A DNA stretch of 64,000 bases from Phocoena phocoena (GCF_963924675.1 NC_089222.1:136240281-136304280), one strand, 5' to 3'. Shown: positions 45,430 through 57,966, counted from the stretch's first letter. Numbers and translations are program-made. The notes: generated from the sequence alone by a model not told the origin.

Positions 45430-45620
45430 ATCTTGGAAAGAAGTAAGGATTTCAAGCTAAGGTCTGGTAATTGAGTTTTGACAGGCGGAGAACCTTGGGG
45501 AAGCCACTTGTAAACTCTTAGAGTGTTGGTTGTCTATTCAATAACAGAAAGAACCCCTTCCTCACCGGTATGTTGCGAGGAAAAAATGAGAAGATAGGTG
45601 GAAAAGTTCTGCTCTATAAA
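45430..45620 (+). mobile_element. MIR-like fragment
   Basis: Degraded MIR layout: ACCTTGGGGAAGCCACTTGT, a weak core, then TGTTGCGAGGAAAAAATGAG. Confidence 0.5.
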
Positions 45621-46387
45621 CTACCTCCCCCTTTCCCTTGTCAACCATGTCCACAAATTAGGTTTCCTTGGTGGGTCATGGATGTAGATGCAGCCTTAGG
45701 GGCCCTGATCCAACTCCCTTATCAACTTAAATGGGCTGATTCTGTTCCTAACCTGTCAGTCAGTTTAGTTCATCATAATCATCTGTCTGGCCAGGTGACC
45801 TGTTAAGGAGTCAATTAACCGCCGGTTGAACACGGAGCTCTTTGGCGAGCCAGGGATGCTGACACAGACTTGGACCTGCTCAGCGCTCTGACAGATGGAT
45901 GGCATGGATGGTGGCATCCCTAAAAATAAAGATGTCTTGTCTGCGGGTCTGTGTGTTCGGTTGCCTAGGCACTCTTCCACTCTGGGGAAGTCACATTTTC
46001 CTTTGCTTCACCCAGCAGCCCCTGCAGCTGGTGATTTAGGGCCCCCAGTGGCACGTAGACCTTTACGTCCCTACTTTATCCCTTGCCCGGTACCTCAGGA
46101 ACCTGCTAACTAACCTTCCCCCCAACCCACCCCAAACCTCCCTCTCACCTACTGTTGCTCTTCACCCACCGGATTTTAGCTTTTGATTAATTAGTGAAAC
46201 ATGTTCTTGTGAGCTTGTGTCTCTCAAGCGCTCATGAAAAAGCTTTATGCCTGGAACAGAAACAAATATTCGCACTCCATCTTTCTAGAATGAGTGGTAC
46301 TTGGGAAATATTTCTTGAAGTAAAAAATGATCTCCAAATGAAGGCATGTGAAATTGGAAAGGTAGCTGTTATGATAGATAAGGTTTT

Positions 46388-47290
46388 CTTTTTTAATTGT
46401 GGTAAAATAGACATCACATAAAATTTACCACGGCATTAAGTACATGTGCAATGTTGTGCAACCATCACCTCTATTTATTCCAGAACATTTTCTTCACCCC
46501 AAGAGGAGACCCAGTACCCATTAAACAGACATATCCATTTCTCCCTCCCCCAGCCCCTGGAAACCACTAACCTGCTTTCTATGTCTAGGGATCTGTCCAT
46601 TTTGGATATTTTCATACAAGACTGATGAGTTTGTTAATTAAACATTTTTAACATGCTATACGTTCACACTCAAAATATAAAAGTCTAAAATATCTTCCTT
46701 TTCTGTGTCTCATCCCCCAGGAGCCCTCGTCTCTCCCTGCCCCTCTTCTACGTCTTTGTAGATTCTTATCTATTCTTCTAGAGTATGTGTATCCCTATAC
46801 AAGCCAGTATTTTATCCCCATGCTTTATCACACAAAAGGTAACATTCTATACACAACATTCTGTACCTTGTTTTTTAGTCACTTAACAAAAAGTCCTGGA
46901 ACTTTGTCCATATCAGACCACAGAGAGCTTCCTTGTTCCTTTCCATAGCCGCATGGTTTGTTGTTCTGAGGTTCCACACTTTAACTAATCCTTTCTTGAT
47001 GGCTTCTGGATTTGTTTCTGGTTGTTTGTCATCACCCATGAAGCTGCAGTGAATCATCTTGGACACATGTCATCTCTAAAGTGTCTCTGCAACACAAATT
47101 CTCAGAAGATGTGAGGCTGGGTGAAAGGGCATGTGGATTTATACTACTGTTCACTATCACCCAGTTGCCCTCTGTAGGGTTGTGCCATTTACACTCTCCC
47201 TGGCAACACAGGAGCGCTCCATAGCCCCCGCCACTGAATGTCACCAGACCTCTATATGTTCTCATTCTCAGTCAAATTTTCATTTGAGTA
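46388..47290 (-). mobile_element. Old L1 3' end(s), minus strand
   Basis: Plus text TTTAATTGTGGTAAAATAGA followed by the ACATCACATAAAATTTACCA motif is the antisense start of an old L1 3' end. A second 3'-end-like start appears near 46630, so two minus-strand copies, or one rearranged copy, are likely. Homology fades near 47290. Confidence 0.7.
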
Positions 47291-47516
47291 TCTATTCATA
47301 TGTATAAGAAATGAGGTTTATTCCTCAAAAAACTAAAAGGAGAACTACCATACAATCTGGCAATTCCACTGCGGACTATATACCCAAAGAAAGTGAAAAC
47401 ACTAATTAGAAAAGATGCATGAACCCCAATGTTCATGGCAGCACTATTTATAAGAACCAAGATATAGAAGCAACCCAAATATCCATCAATAGATGAATGG
47501 ATTAAAAAAGATGTGA

Positions 47517-47521
47517 GATAT

Positions 47522-47555
<34 letters not shown>

Positions 47556-47600
47556 AACGATGAATATATATATATACACAATGGAATATATATGTATATA

Positions 47601-47642
<42 letters not shown>
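47517..47642. repeat. TA-rich microsatellite
   Basis: Runs of TA with short interruptions inside the plus-strand L1 tail; part of the tract repeats the ATGGAATATA motif on either side. Confidence 0.93.
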
Positions 47643-47647
<5 letters not shown>

Positions 47648-47991
47648 GAATATTACTCAGCCATAAAAAAGAATGAAATTCTACCATTTGCAACAAAGTG
47701 GATGGACCTAGTATTATGCTTAGTGAAATAAGTCAGACAGAGAAAGACACATACTCTGTTATCCCTTATATGTGGAAACTAAAAAATGAAACGAATGTAT
47801 ATGACAAAACATAAGCAGATTCACAGATATAGAGAACAAACTAGCAGTTACCAGTGGGGAGAGGGAAGAGAGGAAGGGCAGGATAAGGGTATGGTATTAA
47901 AAGATACAAACTACTACGTATAAAAGAAATAAGCAATAATGATATATTGTATAGGACAGGGAAATATAGCCATTATTTTGTAATCACTTTA

Positions 47992-48604
47992 TTATTTTTC
48001 TTAACATCTTTATTGGAGTATAATTGCTTTAAAATGGTGTGTTAGTTTCTGCTTTACAACAAAGTGAATCAGCTATACATATACATATGTTCCCATATCT
48101 CCTCCCTCTTGCGCCTCCCTCCCACCCTCCCTATCCCACCCCTCTAGGTGGTCACAAAGCACCGAGCTGATCTCCCTGTGCTATGTGGCTGCCTCCCACT
48201 AGCTATCTATTTTACATTTGGTAGTGTATATGTGTCCATGCCACTCTCTCACTTCGTCCCAGTTTACCCTTCCTTCTCCCTGTGTCTTCAAGTCCATTCT
48301 CCACATCTGTGTCTTTATTCCTGTCCTGCCCCTAGGTTCTTCAGAACCTCTTTTTTTTTTTTTTTAGATTCCATATATGTGTGTTAGCATACAGTATTTA
48401 TTTTTCTCTTTCTGACCTACTTAACTCTGTATGACAGTCTCTAGGTCCATCCACCTCACTACAAATAATTCAGTTTTGTTTCATTTTATGGCTGAGTAAT
48501 ATTCCGTTGTATACATGTGCCACATCTTCTTTATCCATTCATCTGTTGATGGACACTTAGGTTGCTGCTATGTCCTTGCTAGTGTAAATAGAGCTGCAAT
48601 GAAC
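47992..48604 (-). mobile_element. Nested L1 3' end with 14-base TSD
   Basis: A minus-strand L1 3' end (plus text TTAACATCTTTATTGGAGTA) is inserted into the plus-strand L1. The 14-base target duplication TTGTAATCACTTTA is at 47978-47991 and 48605-48618. It is 5'-truncated and closely resembles the L1 at 42472-42729, so it belongs to a similar, younger subfamily. Confidence 0.92.
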
Positions 48605-49499
48605 TTGTAATCACTTTAAGTGGAGTATAATCTATCAAAATATTGAATTACTGTGTTGTACACCTAAAACTAATATCATATCATAAATCAAGTATACTTC
48701 AATTAAAAAAAAAAAGAAATAGGATTTAAAGAACAATTATTCTGTTTTTGTCTTCTTAAAGGAAAAAAAATGTACTTGGTACCTCCCTGGTTGCCTGTTT
48801 GTCATGTCCAGTGAGATCCACCAAAGCAGCGTCCAGCCCAAGCCTGCGGACTCCTCCCCTACCTGGAAAGAACTGCCCTGGGGAAGGTCTCTGCTTCCCT
48901 GGGCCATGGGTCATCTGAGCCCATCTTTGTTACAAACTGATTTGGTATTTTCAGTACAGAAGCTGACAGCGTTCACTCCCTACTGCGTGTGTTTCCCATT
49001 TCCTCCTCGATGTCTGGGAGGGCGCACTGACCCTGCCCTGCAGCCATGTTTACATCCCATCTCCCCCGGGGGACAGCTGAGGGACGGTTTGTTTCCATCC
49101 TTCATTCCAAATGCAGGGAAATAAATTCAGCCCAAGCAAAGGGCGACTCCTCACCGAGGCCACCCACGTTCTCTGGTGGAGCCTGCATTCCTTCCCACCA
49201 CATACCCCGCCCGGGAGCACTTCTGCCTGCCACGTTTCTCATGCTGCTGAATGCGCCTTACGTAAGTGTTGAATCAGGAGCCCACTGGAGGCTTTACTCC
49301 AAAAGGCTGTGAGGCGTGGACCCCTCGGCTCCCTGCATCTGCTGGTAAGTGTGTCAACTCAGTCCCCCGAGCCCCCATTTCCCCTCACTCCGTCTGCCTC
49401 TTCTCCCCCAAATAGAATACCCCAACCTCTCTCCCCCATCCTCCCCAAGCTAACCCCAGCCTCTGGTTCTCAGTGCAGGGAGGCCTTGGGAACAACAGA

Positions 49500-49650
49500 G
49501 GGTCAAGTCCTGGCTTGGTCACTGACAGTCCGGCAGTACCTTAATGTTTCCGAAATCGTGTTTTCAACTGTAAAATGGGCTGACAATACTGCTCTCCAAC
49601 AGCAATGGCTGAGGACTGAAAGAGGCATTTAGAAAGTGCCTGGCCCCCTA
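49500..49650 (+). mobile_element. MIR SINE fragment
   Basis: TTTTCAACTGTAAAATGGGC and AGGCATTTAGAAAGTGCCTG match MIR core and tail, sense. Confidence 0.7.
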
Positions 49651-50785
49651 GAAAGCACGGTGGCAGCCATGAAAACGTGTCCCTCATGGTTGGCAGCGAC
49701 CCCAGGGCTGTGCTTGGCATCCACCAGTGAGTCTGCAGAGAGCCACGCTCCCCAGGCAGTGACCGAGCGTGACAGGGACACTGAGACAGGTGGGTCCTGA
49801 GAGATGTGGGTTCCTCTGACAGACAGCTTTGGCTCCAGGACTCCCTGTGTGCATGGCTGGAATTTTCTCAGAACTGTGCTGAGGGAGAGACTTTGCCTCT
49901 GCAGGGTCCTGCCCTCCCCACTCACAGGGTCAGAACTGCAGGTGGTCTGACGGCTCTCCCACCCTCTCTGACTCCTTCCCCTTCTCCCTCGCAGGTGTGC
50001 CACCCTGAAAATCTCTTACGTGTCTAATCCCACCTTGCTGTCTGCTTCTTAGAGACCCCAAACCAACACAGCACTCAACGCATTTTAGTTCCCTCTTTGC
50101 TACATACATCATCCAAAAGCCATGTATAAGCATTTCTAATCTAGAAATCATTCAAAGGAATAATGATTCGTTACTCATTTTTAGATTATTTTATCTCAAC
50201 CTTGTGAAGCTTCCTGTAAGTACCTCTGAGATCATGAATCCTGGGACTTCTTGGAGCATCAACATTTTGGGGGAGCTGCTTCTAATGCAGACAAAAGTCT
50301 CAGGCTATTCCCTTGTTGATCAAGGCTAGGCATTACAAAATGTGTCTTTTTCCTACATGAGGATAAGAGAACAGCGTTACCACCTCTGCAAGCGCCGTGC
50401 TCTCCAAAGCCGGTGTCTTTCTCCACCAGGAGAGTTAGAGGGGATGGATGGGAGGACCTCCAGCTGTGTGCACAGAGGGACTCCAGTCTTCCTGTGGTCT
50501 CAGCAGGAAGGTCTCCTTTCCTCTCTCTGACTTGGCTCCATTTGATTTTTCTATGCATCTTAGCTCCTTGGTGCCCATACTGGTGATGGAGCCTCTAACA
50601 CTTATTCCTTTTCCCCTGCAAATCAGCCCAGGGGTCCTGGGCAGCTCAGAGTCATGAGACCATAAAAACATAGAATGACAGAGCATGGAGGGACTTAGAG
50701 AACATTAAATTGACCCACATCATTTGACAGGTGAGGGAAAAGGTCTGGGGTACAGCAGGAGTGAATACGCCCTTGACTTCCAACA

Positions 50786-50899
50786 ATCCATCCATCCACC
50801 CATCCATCCACATACCAATCCATCCATTCATCCATCAGTCCACTGATCCACCTACTAATCCATCCATCCATCCATCCATCCATCCATCCATCCATCCAC
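50786..50899. repeat. ATCC tetranucleotide microsatellite
   Basis: About 114 bases of (ATCC)n. The last 45 bases are nearly pure and the first part is interrupted. Confidence 0.94.
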
Positions 50900-51809
50900 A
50901 CGCCCACATATCAAGGCTAGGCCCTGAGAATACAAGGAAGGTTAAGATGTGGTCTCTACTCACTAAGTCCAACAACCTCTAGATTTCATTTCTTAAAAGG
51001 CCTCAGTTCAACCTTGTCTCTGAAATAGCCCCACTGTGTCATCCATCATTTAGCCTCTTGCAGAGGAAGCCTTTCAAATTTCATCAGCAACACCTTGGTT
51101 ATAGGTATGCAGGTCATGAAGAGCGAGGTCAGCAACACGCACCTGCCCATTGTTTCCAGAGGAAGGCACTCCTGTGTCCGGGGTCTGGGGGGCAGGTAGC
51201 CCCAGACTTGGCAGACTCTCCCATTCTCTCAAAAAGTGGGTGCTCTCAAACCTCTGCTTCTCTCCACTCTTCTCCCTTCTCTGTCTTCCCCCACGTTGTC
51301 CTGATAACCCACCTGTCTCCAGCCTGCTCCCCTCAGGCACATTAACTTTGGGGCCACCCAGAGATGTATTCCTTTTATGGTCCTGCCTGTCTCATTGCCC
51401 TTCATGTCAGAGACCCTTTCTTTCTTTGCACAAATCCATTACCTTCTGTTATCAATGTTTGTACAGAAGAGGCTCTGATGTGTCGTGTGGGGGGTGCTCA
51501 GGAATGGGGGAGGATGGCAAACACTTGAGCCTTTACCAAGCTTGCACTGCCTGCCTTCTGGCCGGGGATCCGGAACGTCCATTCAAAAAGAACAGCTTTT
51601 AAACAGGCCACTGATGCCAGTATCTTGCCTAAGAGAAGGGCAAGAGAGAGAGTAAATAGTGAAGCATCTGAAAGAGGCCAGGTACTCCCCCAGCCAGGGT
51701 GGTGGAGGGAGGCTGGAGCAACTTGACAAGGACTCCCCTCTGCCACCTCCACCAGCAGAGTGACTTGTCACACAGCAGCCCCTCCCCATGCTCATGATCC
51801 CATTGTCTT

Positions 51810-51960
51810 CTGGAGGCGAGGCCAGGTTCTGAGTAATTGGCCTCCAGCTTACCAGCTGAGCAGTCTTGAACAGGTCACGAAAATCTCTGGATATCAGGAA
51901 TTTCACCTGCAACATAGGGATCAATAACAATTCCTGCACCATCCCAGTGTAGGGATACTG
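51810..51960 (+). mobile_element. MIR SINE fragment
   Basis: GCAGTCTTGAACAGGTCACG, TTTCACCTGCAACATAGGGA and TCAATAACAATTCCTGCACC follow MIR in order. Confidence 0.65.
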
Positions 51961-52899
51961 TAGGACACAGGGAGACTTGTTACGGGTATCACCAGTAAAG
52001 GTGGCATGGGGCACTACTTGGTGTGTTCTCACACAGCCACAAACACCACCACCCACACGTGCCAGAATATAGTTGATACTTCCCTGGTTGTGATGGTCTT
52101 CGGGGGATGAGCTGCTTTCAGAACAGTGACGCTTAGCTCCTCTGCAGGTTTCAACCCCCATGAAAGGCTCTCCTCAAAAATATGCACACACACCCAAGCA
52201 CACATGGACTCCTGCAAGTGTCACCAAGGACACAGGTTAAGAAGCTCTGCCTTAGAGGCAGGAATGCAGCAGCCGTGGAAACTTCCCAGGGCAGTTCATG
52301 TGAGATTCGGCCCCTAAGTCGAGCTGGTGCCTCAGGGTCCTGCCTGCCCTCAGCTGTGGGGCCCAGACCTTTCAGGGCTTTGGGGCCACCTCTGATTTCA
52401 AGTCTGTAGAGGTTCCAGTCTGCGGTTGAAAGGTGAAAAAATCTTGGGACTGTGAGCTGGTGGCAGCCCTGAATTTTGCTTGATTTTGCTTGGAACAGAG
52501 ACGAGAGATCCAGGTGGGTCCTTGTGTGTTTGCTGATTATGTCCCAGCTCCAGCTGTGCATGGAGAGTAAGCAGGGACAAGGTGGCTACATGGCTTGAGT
52601 TTACCATCTTTCACTACTTTCTTTATTACCAATACGTGCACACAGCTCCCCCAGCCCCCAGGTGGGAGGAATCTAGTTCTTTCCCTGGAATCCATGACTC
52701 AGAATGGTCATATCTAAGCTGCAGATAAAGTAGGCAAGGGTCCTGGGTAGGAACTCTGGGTCCCAGAGGAGGCGCATGCAGTCAGTCTGCTTCTCTTAAC
52801 ATCATCGTCACTCTTCTCTGACATTCGGTTGGGGGCAGGATGTTGTGGGGGGGGGGGATGTGTTGGAACCGGGGTGAGAGTTGGGAGGGCTGGGCCCAC

Positions 52900-53035
52900 C
52901 CCGCAGCTTTGCCCCTGACCTGCTGCGTGACCTCAGGCAAGAGCCTTCCTCTGCCTGAGGCCCAGCTCTCTCCACCTTCAGCAAACCTGCTGATCACCAG
53001 GTAACACCCATCGTGTGCTTTGAGGACAACTCCTA
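52900..53035 (+). mobile_element. MIR SINE fragment
   Basis: TGCTGCGTGACCTCAGGCAA followed by TTCCTCTGCCTGAGGCCCAG is the MIR core. The 3' part is poor. Confidence 0.6.
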
Positions 53036-53464
53036 CAGCATCTGAGTGCGCGAGGTTTCCTCTATAGCTGTAAAGCATGGCCACCAGGACAGGCAGATGC
53101 CAAGGTGATGTTGCCCATCATCTCCCGACCCCTTCCTCCCAGACCCTCTTGTAAAGAGATGCTGTGCCCTCTGGCACATTTGCAGTGGGTGGGTGCCAAG
53201 CAAGGTCCTGGCTCTCTCCAACATTCTTGTGTCAGTGGCTTTTTCCAGCAGTGGGTGTGCCCCCAGCATGAGCCCACAGACCCAGGGGAGGTTCTGGACT
53301 ACTTAGGATTGGGGCTGGGAGCCAGGCAGAGCAGTAGGCTCTTGGCCAGCCCTAGAGCCCCAATCCCTACTTGCAGGAGCCTGGAGACATATACAACTGC
53401 CCTGATCCCCCATTGTCTCCCCTCTCAATCCTCCAGCCTCCAAAAACATGGTGATTACTGGCAT

Positions 53465-53610
53465 CACTCATCTGTTACGAGACCTCGGCAAGTCGCGTTC
53501 TCTCCAAGAGACCCAGTTTTCTAATTCGAGAAGCGAAGGTCACAATCACATGGACTTCACAGGGTAGTTACGTCGACTAGAGAAAGTCGTTTCTGTGAAA
53601 GTGATTTATT
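53465..53610 (+). mobile_element. MIR SINE fragment
   Basis: ACGAGACCTCGGCAAGTCGC, the CCAGTTTTCTAATTCGAGAA core and a CACAGGGTAGTTACG tail match MIR. CpGs are unusually frequent for an old repeat. Confidence 0.6.
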
Positions 53611-53869
53611 GAGAGCCTTACGCACACTCATTATTTTTATGACTGTGGACTATTGTGAGGGGCAACTCTCTACGAAAGGGAGCCCACAGTGAAAGTGGAT
53701 CCCAGGGTTCCGCCTCCCTAGGTCCTTGCCTAGAAGACAATCAGGCCACCGCCCCACGTCGCAGCCCGGGACGAGCCGTTGGAACTGACACACAGGAGCA
53801 CCTTGCGGACACTTCTGCTCACCGAGCATCTTCTGCAAGTCACATGGCCTCTCTCCTCTAGTCCTCTCC

Positions 53870-54005
53870 ACACCCATGGAGGTGGTTCTATGTGAATCCT
53901 CATCTTACAGAGGAAGAAACCAGCAAGAACTTGTCCCAGAGATACAGCATAGTTGGTACAGTAAGAATTCGAACCCAGGCTGGTGGTCCTTGCCCAGCTC
54001 TGAGT
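53870..54005 (-). mobile_element. MIR SINE fragment
   Basis: The antisense core CATCTTACAGAGGAAGAAAC followed by AGAATTCGAACCCAGGCTGG is typical MIR. Confidence 0.75.
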
Positions 54006-54285
54006 CACCATCAGCTGGATCTATTGGAGGCTGGAAGTAGCTCAGGGAAAAACGCAAAGAGCCTGCCCTGCTGGCTTGTTGCCCAGAGAGAACACCCAGT
54101 GCTAGGTTCATTCCCAAGGTTGCCTTGCCACCTGCTACATCCCTGAGGCTTTCAGAAGGGACACATTGAGGGCTCCCTGCTCCCTGCACTCTACCTCAGG
54201 CCGCACCCACACCCACACCCAGCATTTCCCCCAGGACCCATGTCTGAATTTGGGGAGTCTGGGACAAATCACTCACCAGCTGCCC

Positions 54286-54742
54286 TAGTTTGCTAAGACT
54301 GCAGTGCCACAGTGCCACAGATGAGATGGCTGAAAACAACAGAAATTCATCCCCTCACAGTTCTGGAGGCTTAAATCTGAATCAAGGCGTTGGCAGGGCT
54401 GGTTCCCCCTGAGGGCTGTGAGGGAGAATCGGGCCCAGGTCTCTCTCCCAGCTTCTGGTGACCGTCAGTAATCCCTGGTGTTTCTTGGCTTGTGACAGCA
54501 TCACTCCCGTCTCGGCCTCCGTCTTCACATGGCCTTCTCCCTGTGTCTCTGACTCTTTACATGGCATTTTAAAAATAAGGGCACCAGTCATGTTGGATTA
54601 GGGGCCCTCCCTACTCCAGCAGGACCTCATCGTAACTAATTACATCTGCAACAACCCTACTTCCAAATAAGGTCACATTTGAGGTCCTGGGGACCGCAAC
54701 ATATCTTTCTTTTGAGGGGGGACAAAATTCAACCCATAACAT
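54286..54742 (-). mobile_element. MaLR-type solo LTR, minus strand
   Basis: Antisense landmarks are CTCACAGTTCTGGAGGCTTA, CACATGGCCTTCTCCCTGTG, TACTTCCAAATAAGGTCACA and AATTCAACCCATAACA at the end. A solo LTR with no internal sequence. Confidence 0.85.
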
Positions 54743-54929
54743 CAGCTTTGGGTAACAATGGCCTGATAGGTATCTTGCATCTTTTCTAAATTTCCTTGAA
54801 CTGAGTCAGTTTGCAGTGCTGTTGCAAGGTTACTCTGGCCTCAAGTATCCAGAAGGGGCTAGGTGGAGAACAGAGAGATGTGACCCATGTCATCTGTGTT
54901 GCTCAAACCTGACAGGTGAGGATTTCTCA

Positions 54930-55580
54930 GAGGGTGGCCCTTAGGCCTCCTGTATCAGAACCCCTTTCGGGGGGTGATGGTGAAGGTGGAGCCTTGTTAA
55001 AAACACAGGTAGGAACCAGGAATGTATTCTTCTGAGCAGGTCTTACGGGCTGAATTGTGTTCTTCAAAAAAAGATGTTGAATTTCTAATCCCCAGCATCT
55101 CAGAATATGATATTATTTGGAAATAGGATTGTTGCAGATGTAATTGGCTAAGAGGAGGTCATGCTGCAGTAGCATGGGCCCTGATCTGGTATGACTGGTG
55201 TCCTTATGAGAAGAGGACAAAAGGCACAGACACGTGGGGAAGATGGCTGTGTAAAAATGGAGAGATGCAGGGAGAAGGCCACACAACAGCTGAGGCAGAG
55301 ATTGGAGTGATGCTACCACGAGCCAAGGGATGCCAAGGAGTGCCCGTCACTCCCGGAAGACAGGAAGAGGCAAGGAAGGATTCTACACAGAGTCTCAGAG
55401 GAAACCAACCCTGCTGACACCTTGATCTTGGACTTCTGGCCTCTAGGAATGTGAGAAAATACATTTCTGCTCTTGGCGTGCCACCCAGTGTGTGTTACTC
55501 CATTACTACAGCCTTAGGAAATGAATACAGAAAGCTTCCCAGGTGATTCCTGTTTCAAAATAATTGACAACCACTGAGCT
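54930..55580 (+). mobile_element. MER5-like hAT relic split by a MaLR LTR
   Basis: The left part (54930-55045) has TCAGAGGGTGGCCCTTAGGC and GGAGCCTTGTTAAAAACACA. The right part (55533-55580) has AAGCTTCCCAGGTGATTCCT and ends near GACAACCACTGAG. The match is diverged and the boundaries with the LTR are approximate. Confidence 0.6.
55046..55532 (+). mobile_element. MaLR-type solo LTR inside a MER5-like element
   Basis: Landmarks are TTATTTGGAAATAGGATTGT, TATGACTGGTGTCCTTATGA, CACCTTGATCTTGGACTTCT and CATTTCTGCTCTTGGCGTG. MER5-like sequence appears on both sides, suggesting that the LTR landed in an existing hAT-type relic. Confidence 0.84.
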
Positions 55581-55997
55581 GAAGAGTCTCTTGTGCCTCC
55601 CAGCTTGGAGACCATGGTGCTGCGATGGATGCCTTTTTAGGTCTGGACGCCTCCTCTTCCCCAAACCACCATCCGTCCATCCGGGGTCCTGATACCAGGG
55701 CTCTCCAGAAGGGAAAAAATGCCAAGGAGAAGCTTCTGAGGAAGATACTCATAACCTCGTCCCCACTTTGCAGATGGGAAGTGAGGAAATTTGTCTGAAG
55801 TTTCCTGGCTGGTGGGGGACCGAGCACGGCTTCCTACTCGGGTCCAGGGGATGCTCAGTTCTCTGCTTGTCTGCCCTTCCGTTGTTTCTGGGTCTGATCT
55901 GGACAATTCAGCACATACCTTGAGCACCAGCCACCGAGGTAGGTCCTCAAGAGGCAAAAGTGAAACTCATCCACCTGCCAAGTGCTGCGGTGCAAAC

Positions 55998-56564
55998 TTT
56001 TTTTTTTTCTTTTAAATAAATCAAAGCTTTTATTTGCACAGCCAGGTATCATTTGCACTCTTTGCAACTTGAATTTAATACCCCTGTAACAGGTTCTAAG
56101 CTTCTGTTGCCCAGGGAATAAAAGCTGCAACAGGGAAACCCTCTTCAACAGCCACTCCTACGAAATCTAAACCTGAAACAGATGTAATGAATGACACCAG
56201 TACAAACGGAAATACTAAGTTCCACCATTCAACACAGTTCATCACAGCGTCTTTAGGGTTCAGCTGAAGAGGGGGTAAGTTCTAAAAAGAGGGTCACTGT
56301 CTTTCTCCCATACTTTAAGATTGGTGGTTTTAATCCATATTTCTTTGCAACTTCTGTCTGGGATGGGCAGCATCACAGGGTGACTGTAGATAAGCCATGT
56401 CCATGTCCGATTTGGCCAGGTTAATAGCTTTGTTGAACATGTTAATGCCTTTCTCCACGTCTCCTCTTTGTACTTCAATAGTTCCCATGGTTTCACGTGC
56501 AAAATCACATTTATTGTCAATTTCAATAGACTTGCCGATAACCTCCAAACCTCTATCCATATCT
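55998..56564 (-). pseudogene. TOMM70: TOMM70 processed pseudogene, 5'-truncated
   Basis: Read on the minus strand, 56564 to about 56316 encodes the last TPR-containing part of TOM70, the mitochondrial outer-membrane import receptor. Recognisable segments are DRGLEVIGKSIEIDNKCDFA, ETMGTIEVQRGD, MFNKAINLAKSDMDMAYL and CDAAH. After CDAAH a one-base deletion shifts the frame: the expected ending (QTEVAKKYGLKPP) continues in another frame and the usual stop is lost. About 0.3 kb of 3'UTR follows, with AATAAA at 56034-56029 and a poly(A) tail seen as a T tract at 55998-56013. No introns are present and homology starts abruptly near 56564. These features show an L1-mediated, 5'-truncated retrocopy. 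No target-site duplication was found by eye. It is not expected to be functional. Confidence 0.9.
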
Positions 56565-57319
56565 GGGTGGCGCTTTCGGGCATCTGGGCTCTGCCCGCTG
56601 TCACCTTCTAAAGCCCAACAAGTGACACATTCCCCAAAGTTCGTTCTCTTCTTGAAACCCTAAGGCAATGTAAAGAACAGCCCCGACTCGGGTCCCAGAG
56701 AGATGCCCCCGTCTATCCTGCAGTGGACATTGACTCCCTCAGTGCCTGGCGGCTTGCCGAGTGCAGCCGGGGGAAGCCCGAAGGTCCTAACATGACCTAA
56801 TTCTCAAGGAGCTGTAAAGGTTACGGATTCTGCATGAGTTCCCAGAAATGCTCCAGACTCGGGCCTCATCATCATCCTGCCTGGGGCAGTGACTGTGAAT
56901 CACACAGAGGGGCACTTGTAGGGGTCCCGGGGCCCAGCAAAGGCTCCTCCTTGGTCTGTGTCAGGTCACAGCGGGCTGACCAGCTGAGGATGGTTTACGG
57001 CTCACGGACCCTGGTCCTCTGCCTTGTGCCTTCCCATGTTCCGTTTATGGCCCTTAATTGTTCCACAGAACTGCGTGTCAACCTCAGCTGTGTTTCTCTT
57101 CTCTGCTAGCCAAATCTGATTTTTCTCTGGGCCTTACCTCCCTCCAGGAAATATGTGAAAATTAGCTCAGACCAGCTGGCACAGGCCAGAGCTCTCCGCA
57201 AAAGAACTGCTTTAAAAGAGTTGAGGTTCGCTGCTTCCTCCTTTAGGGCACAGTAAAGCCAGGCCCCTACTGCAGCCCAGGGTAGCTTCCCTCCCATTTA
57301 TTAAGACCTAACAAGCTCC

Positions 57320-57510
57320 AGTCTGTCAGACTAGCCTTTTACATAGCTTTGCTAATGTAGTCCTTGCAAACCGTCCAGTTAGATAACCACTCTTATGCTT
57401 CCCATTTTACAGATGCAAAAACCCAAAAGGAGGCACAGAGATGTCAAGTAACTTATCCGAAGTCACATAGCTAGTGATTTTCGGAAACTGGACTCTGACC
57501 CAGGTGCTAC
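57320..57510 (-). mobile_element. MIR SINE
   Basis: Antisense MIR: CCCATTTTACAGATGCAAAA, CAAGTAACTTATCCGAAGTC and ACATAGCTAGTGATTTTCGG. It lies just left of the tetranucleotide repeat. Confidence 0.8.
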
Positions 57511-57577
57511 TGAGAGCTCATAATCAAAATTCCACATGGCAGCTTGAATGTCTGAGACTGTGAGCGTGTGGGTGGGA

Positions 57578-57935
57578 AGATAAATAGGTGACAGATAGAT
57601 GTTAGATAGATGGGTAGATAGATAATATGTAGATAGATAATATGTAGATAGTTAATAGGTAGATAGATAATAGGTAGATAACAGGTAGGTAGGTAGATAA
57701 TAGGTGGCATAAATAAATGATAGATAACATAGATAGCTTGATGGAAAGAAAGATAGAAAGGTAGAAAAATGGATAGAGGATAGAGGAAAAAGGATAGATG
57801 AATGGATAGATGATAGAAGATATAGATAGATAAAAAATAGGTGATTGAGAGATGATAGATGATTGATTGATAAATCAGTAATATAGATAGAGTGATAGAA
57901 AGAAGGAAAGATAGTTAAATGGATGGATGATAGAT

Positions 57936-57966
<31 letters not shown>

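Larger units (their letters stand above)
47301..48717 (+). mobile_element. L1 3' end, split by a younger L1
   Basis: Plus-strand L1 from late ORF2 (CTAAAAGGAGAACTACCATA, ATGGATTAAAAAAGATGTGA) through the 3'UTR (ACACCTAAAACTAATATCAT) to a poly(A) tail ending near 48717. It is interrupted at 47992-48604 by a minus-strand L1. A TA-rich microsatellite at 47517-47642 has expanded within its ORF2 tail. Confidence 0.88.
48718..51809. other. Intergenic DNA, nothing but MIR and ATCC repeat recognised
   Basis: Unique-looking sequence to the right of the nested L1 pair. No coding signal is supported in any frame. Confidence 0.5.

Noticed and set aside
51583..52161. 192-codon minus-strand open frame
   Set aside because: It overlaps a sense MIR fragment, has no recognisable domain and no promoter or splice context; likely chance.
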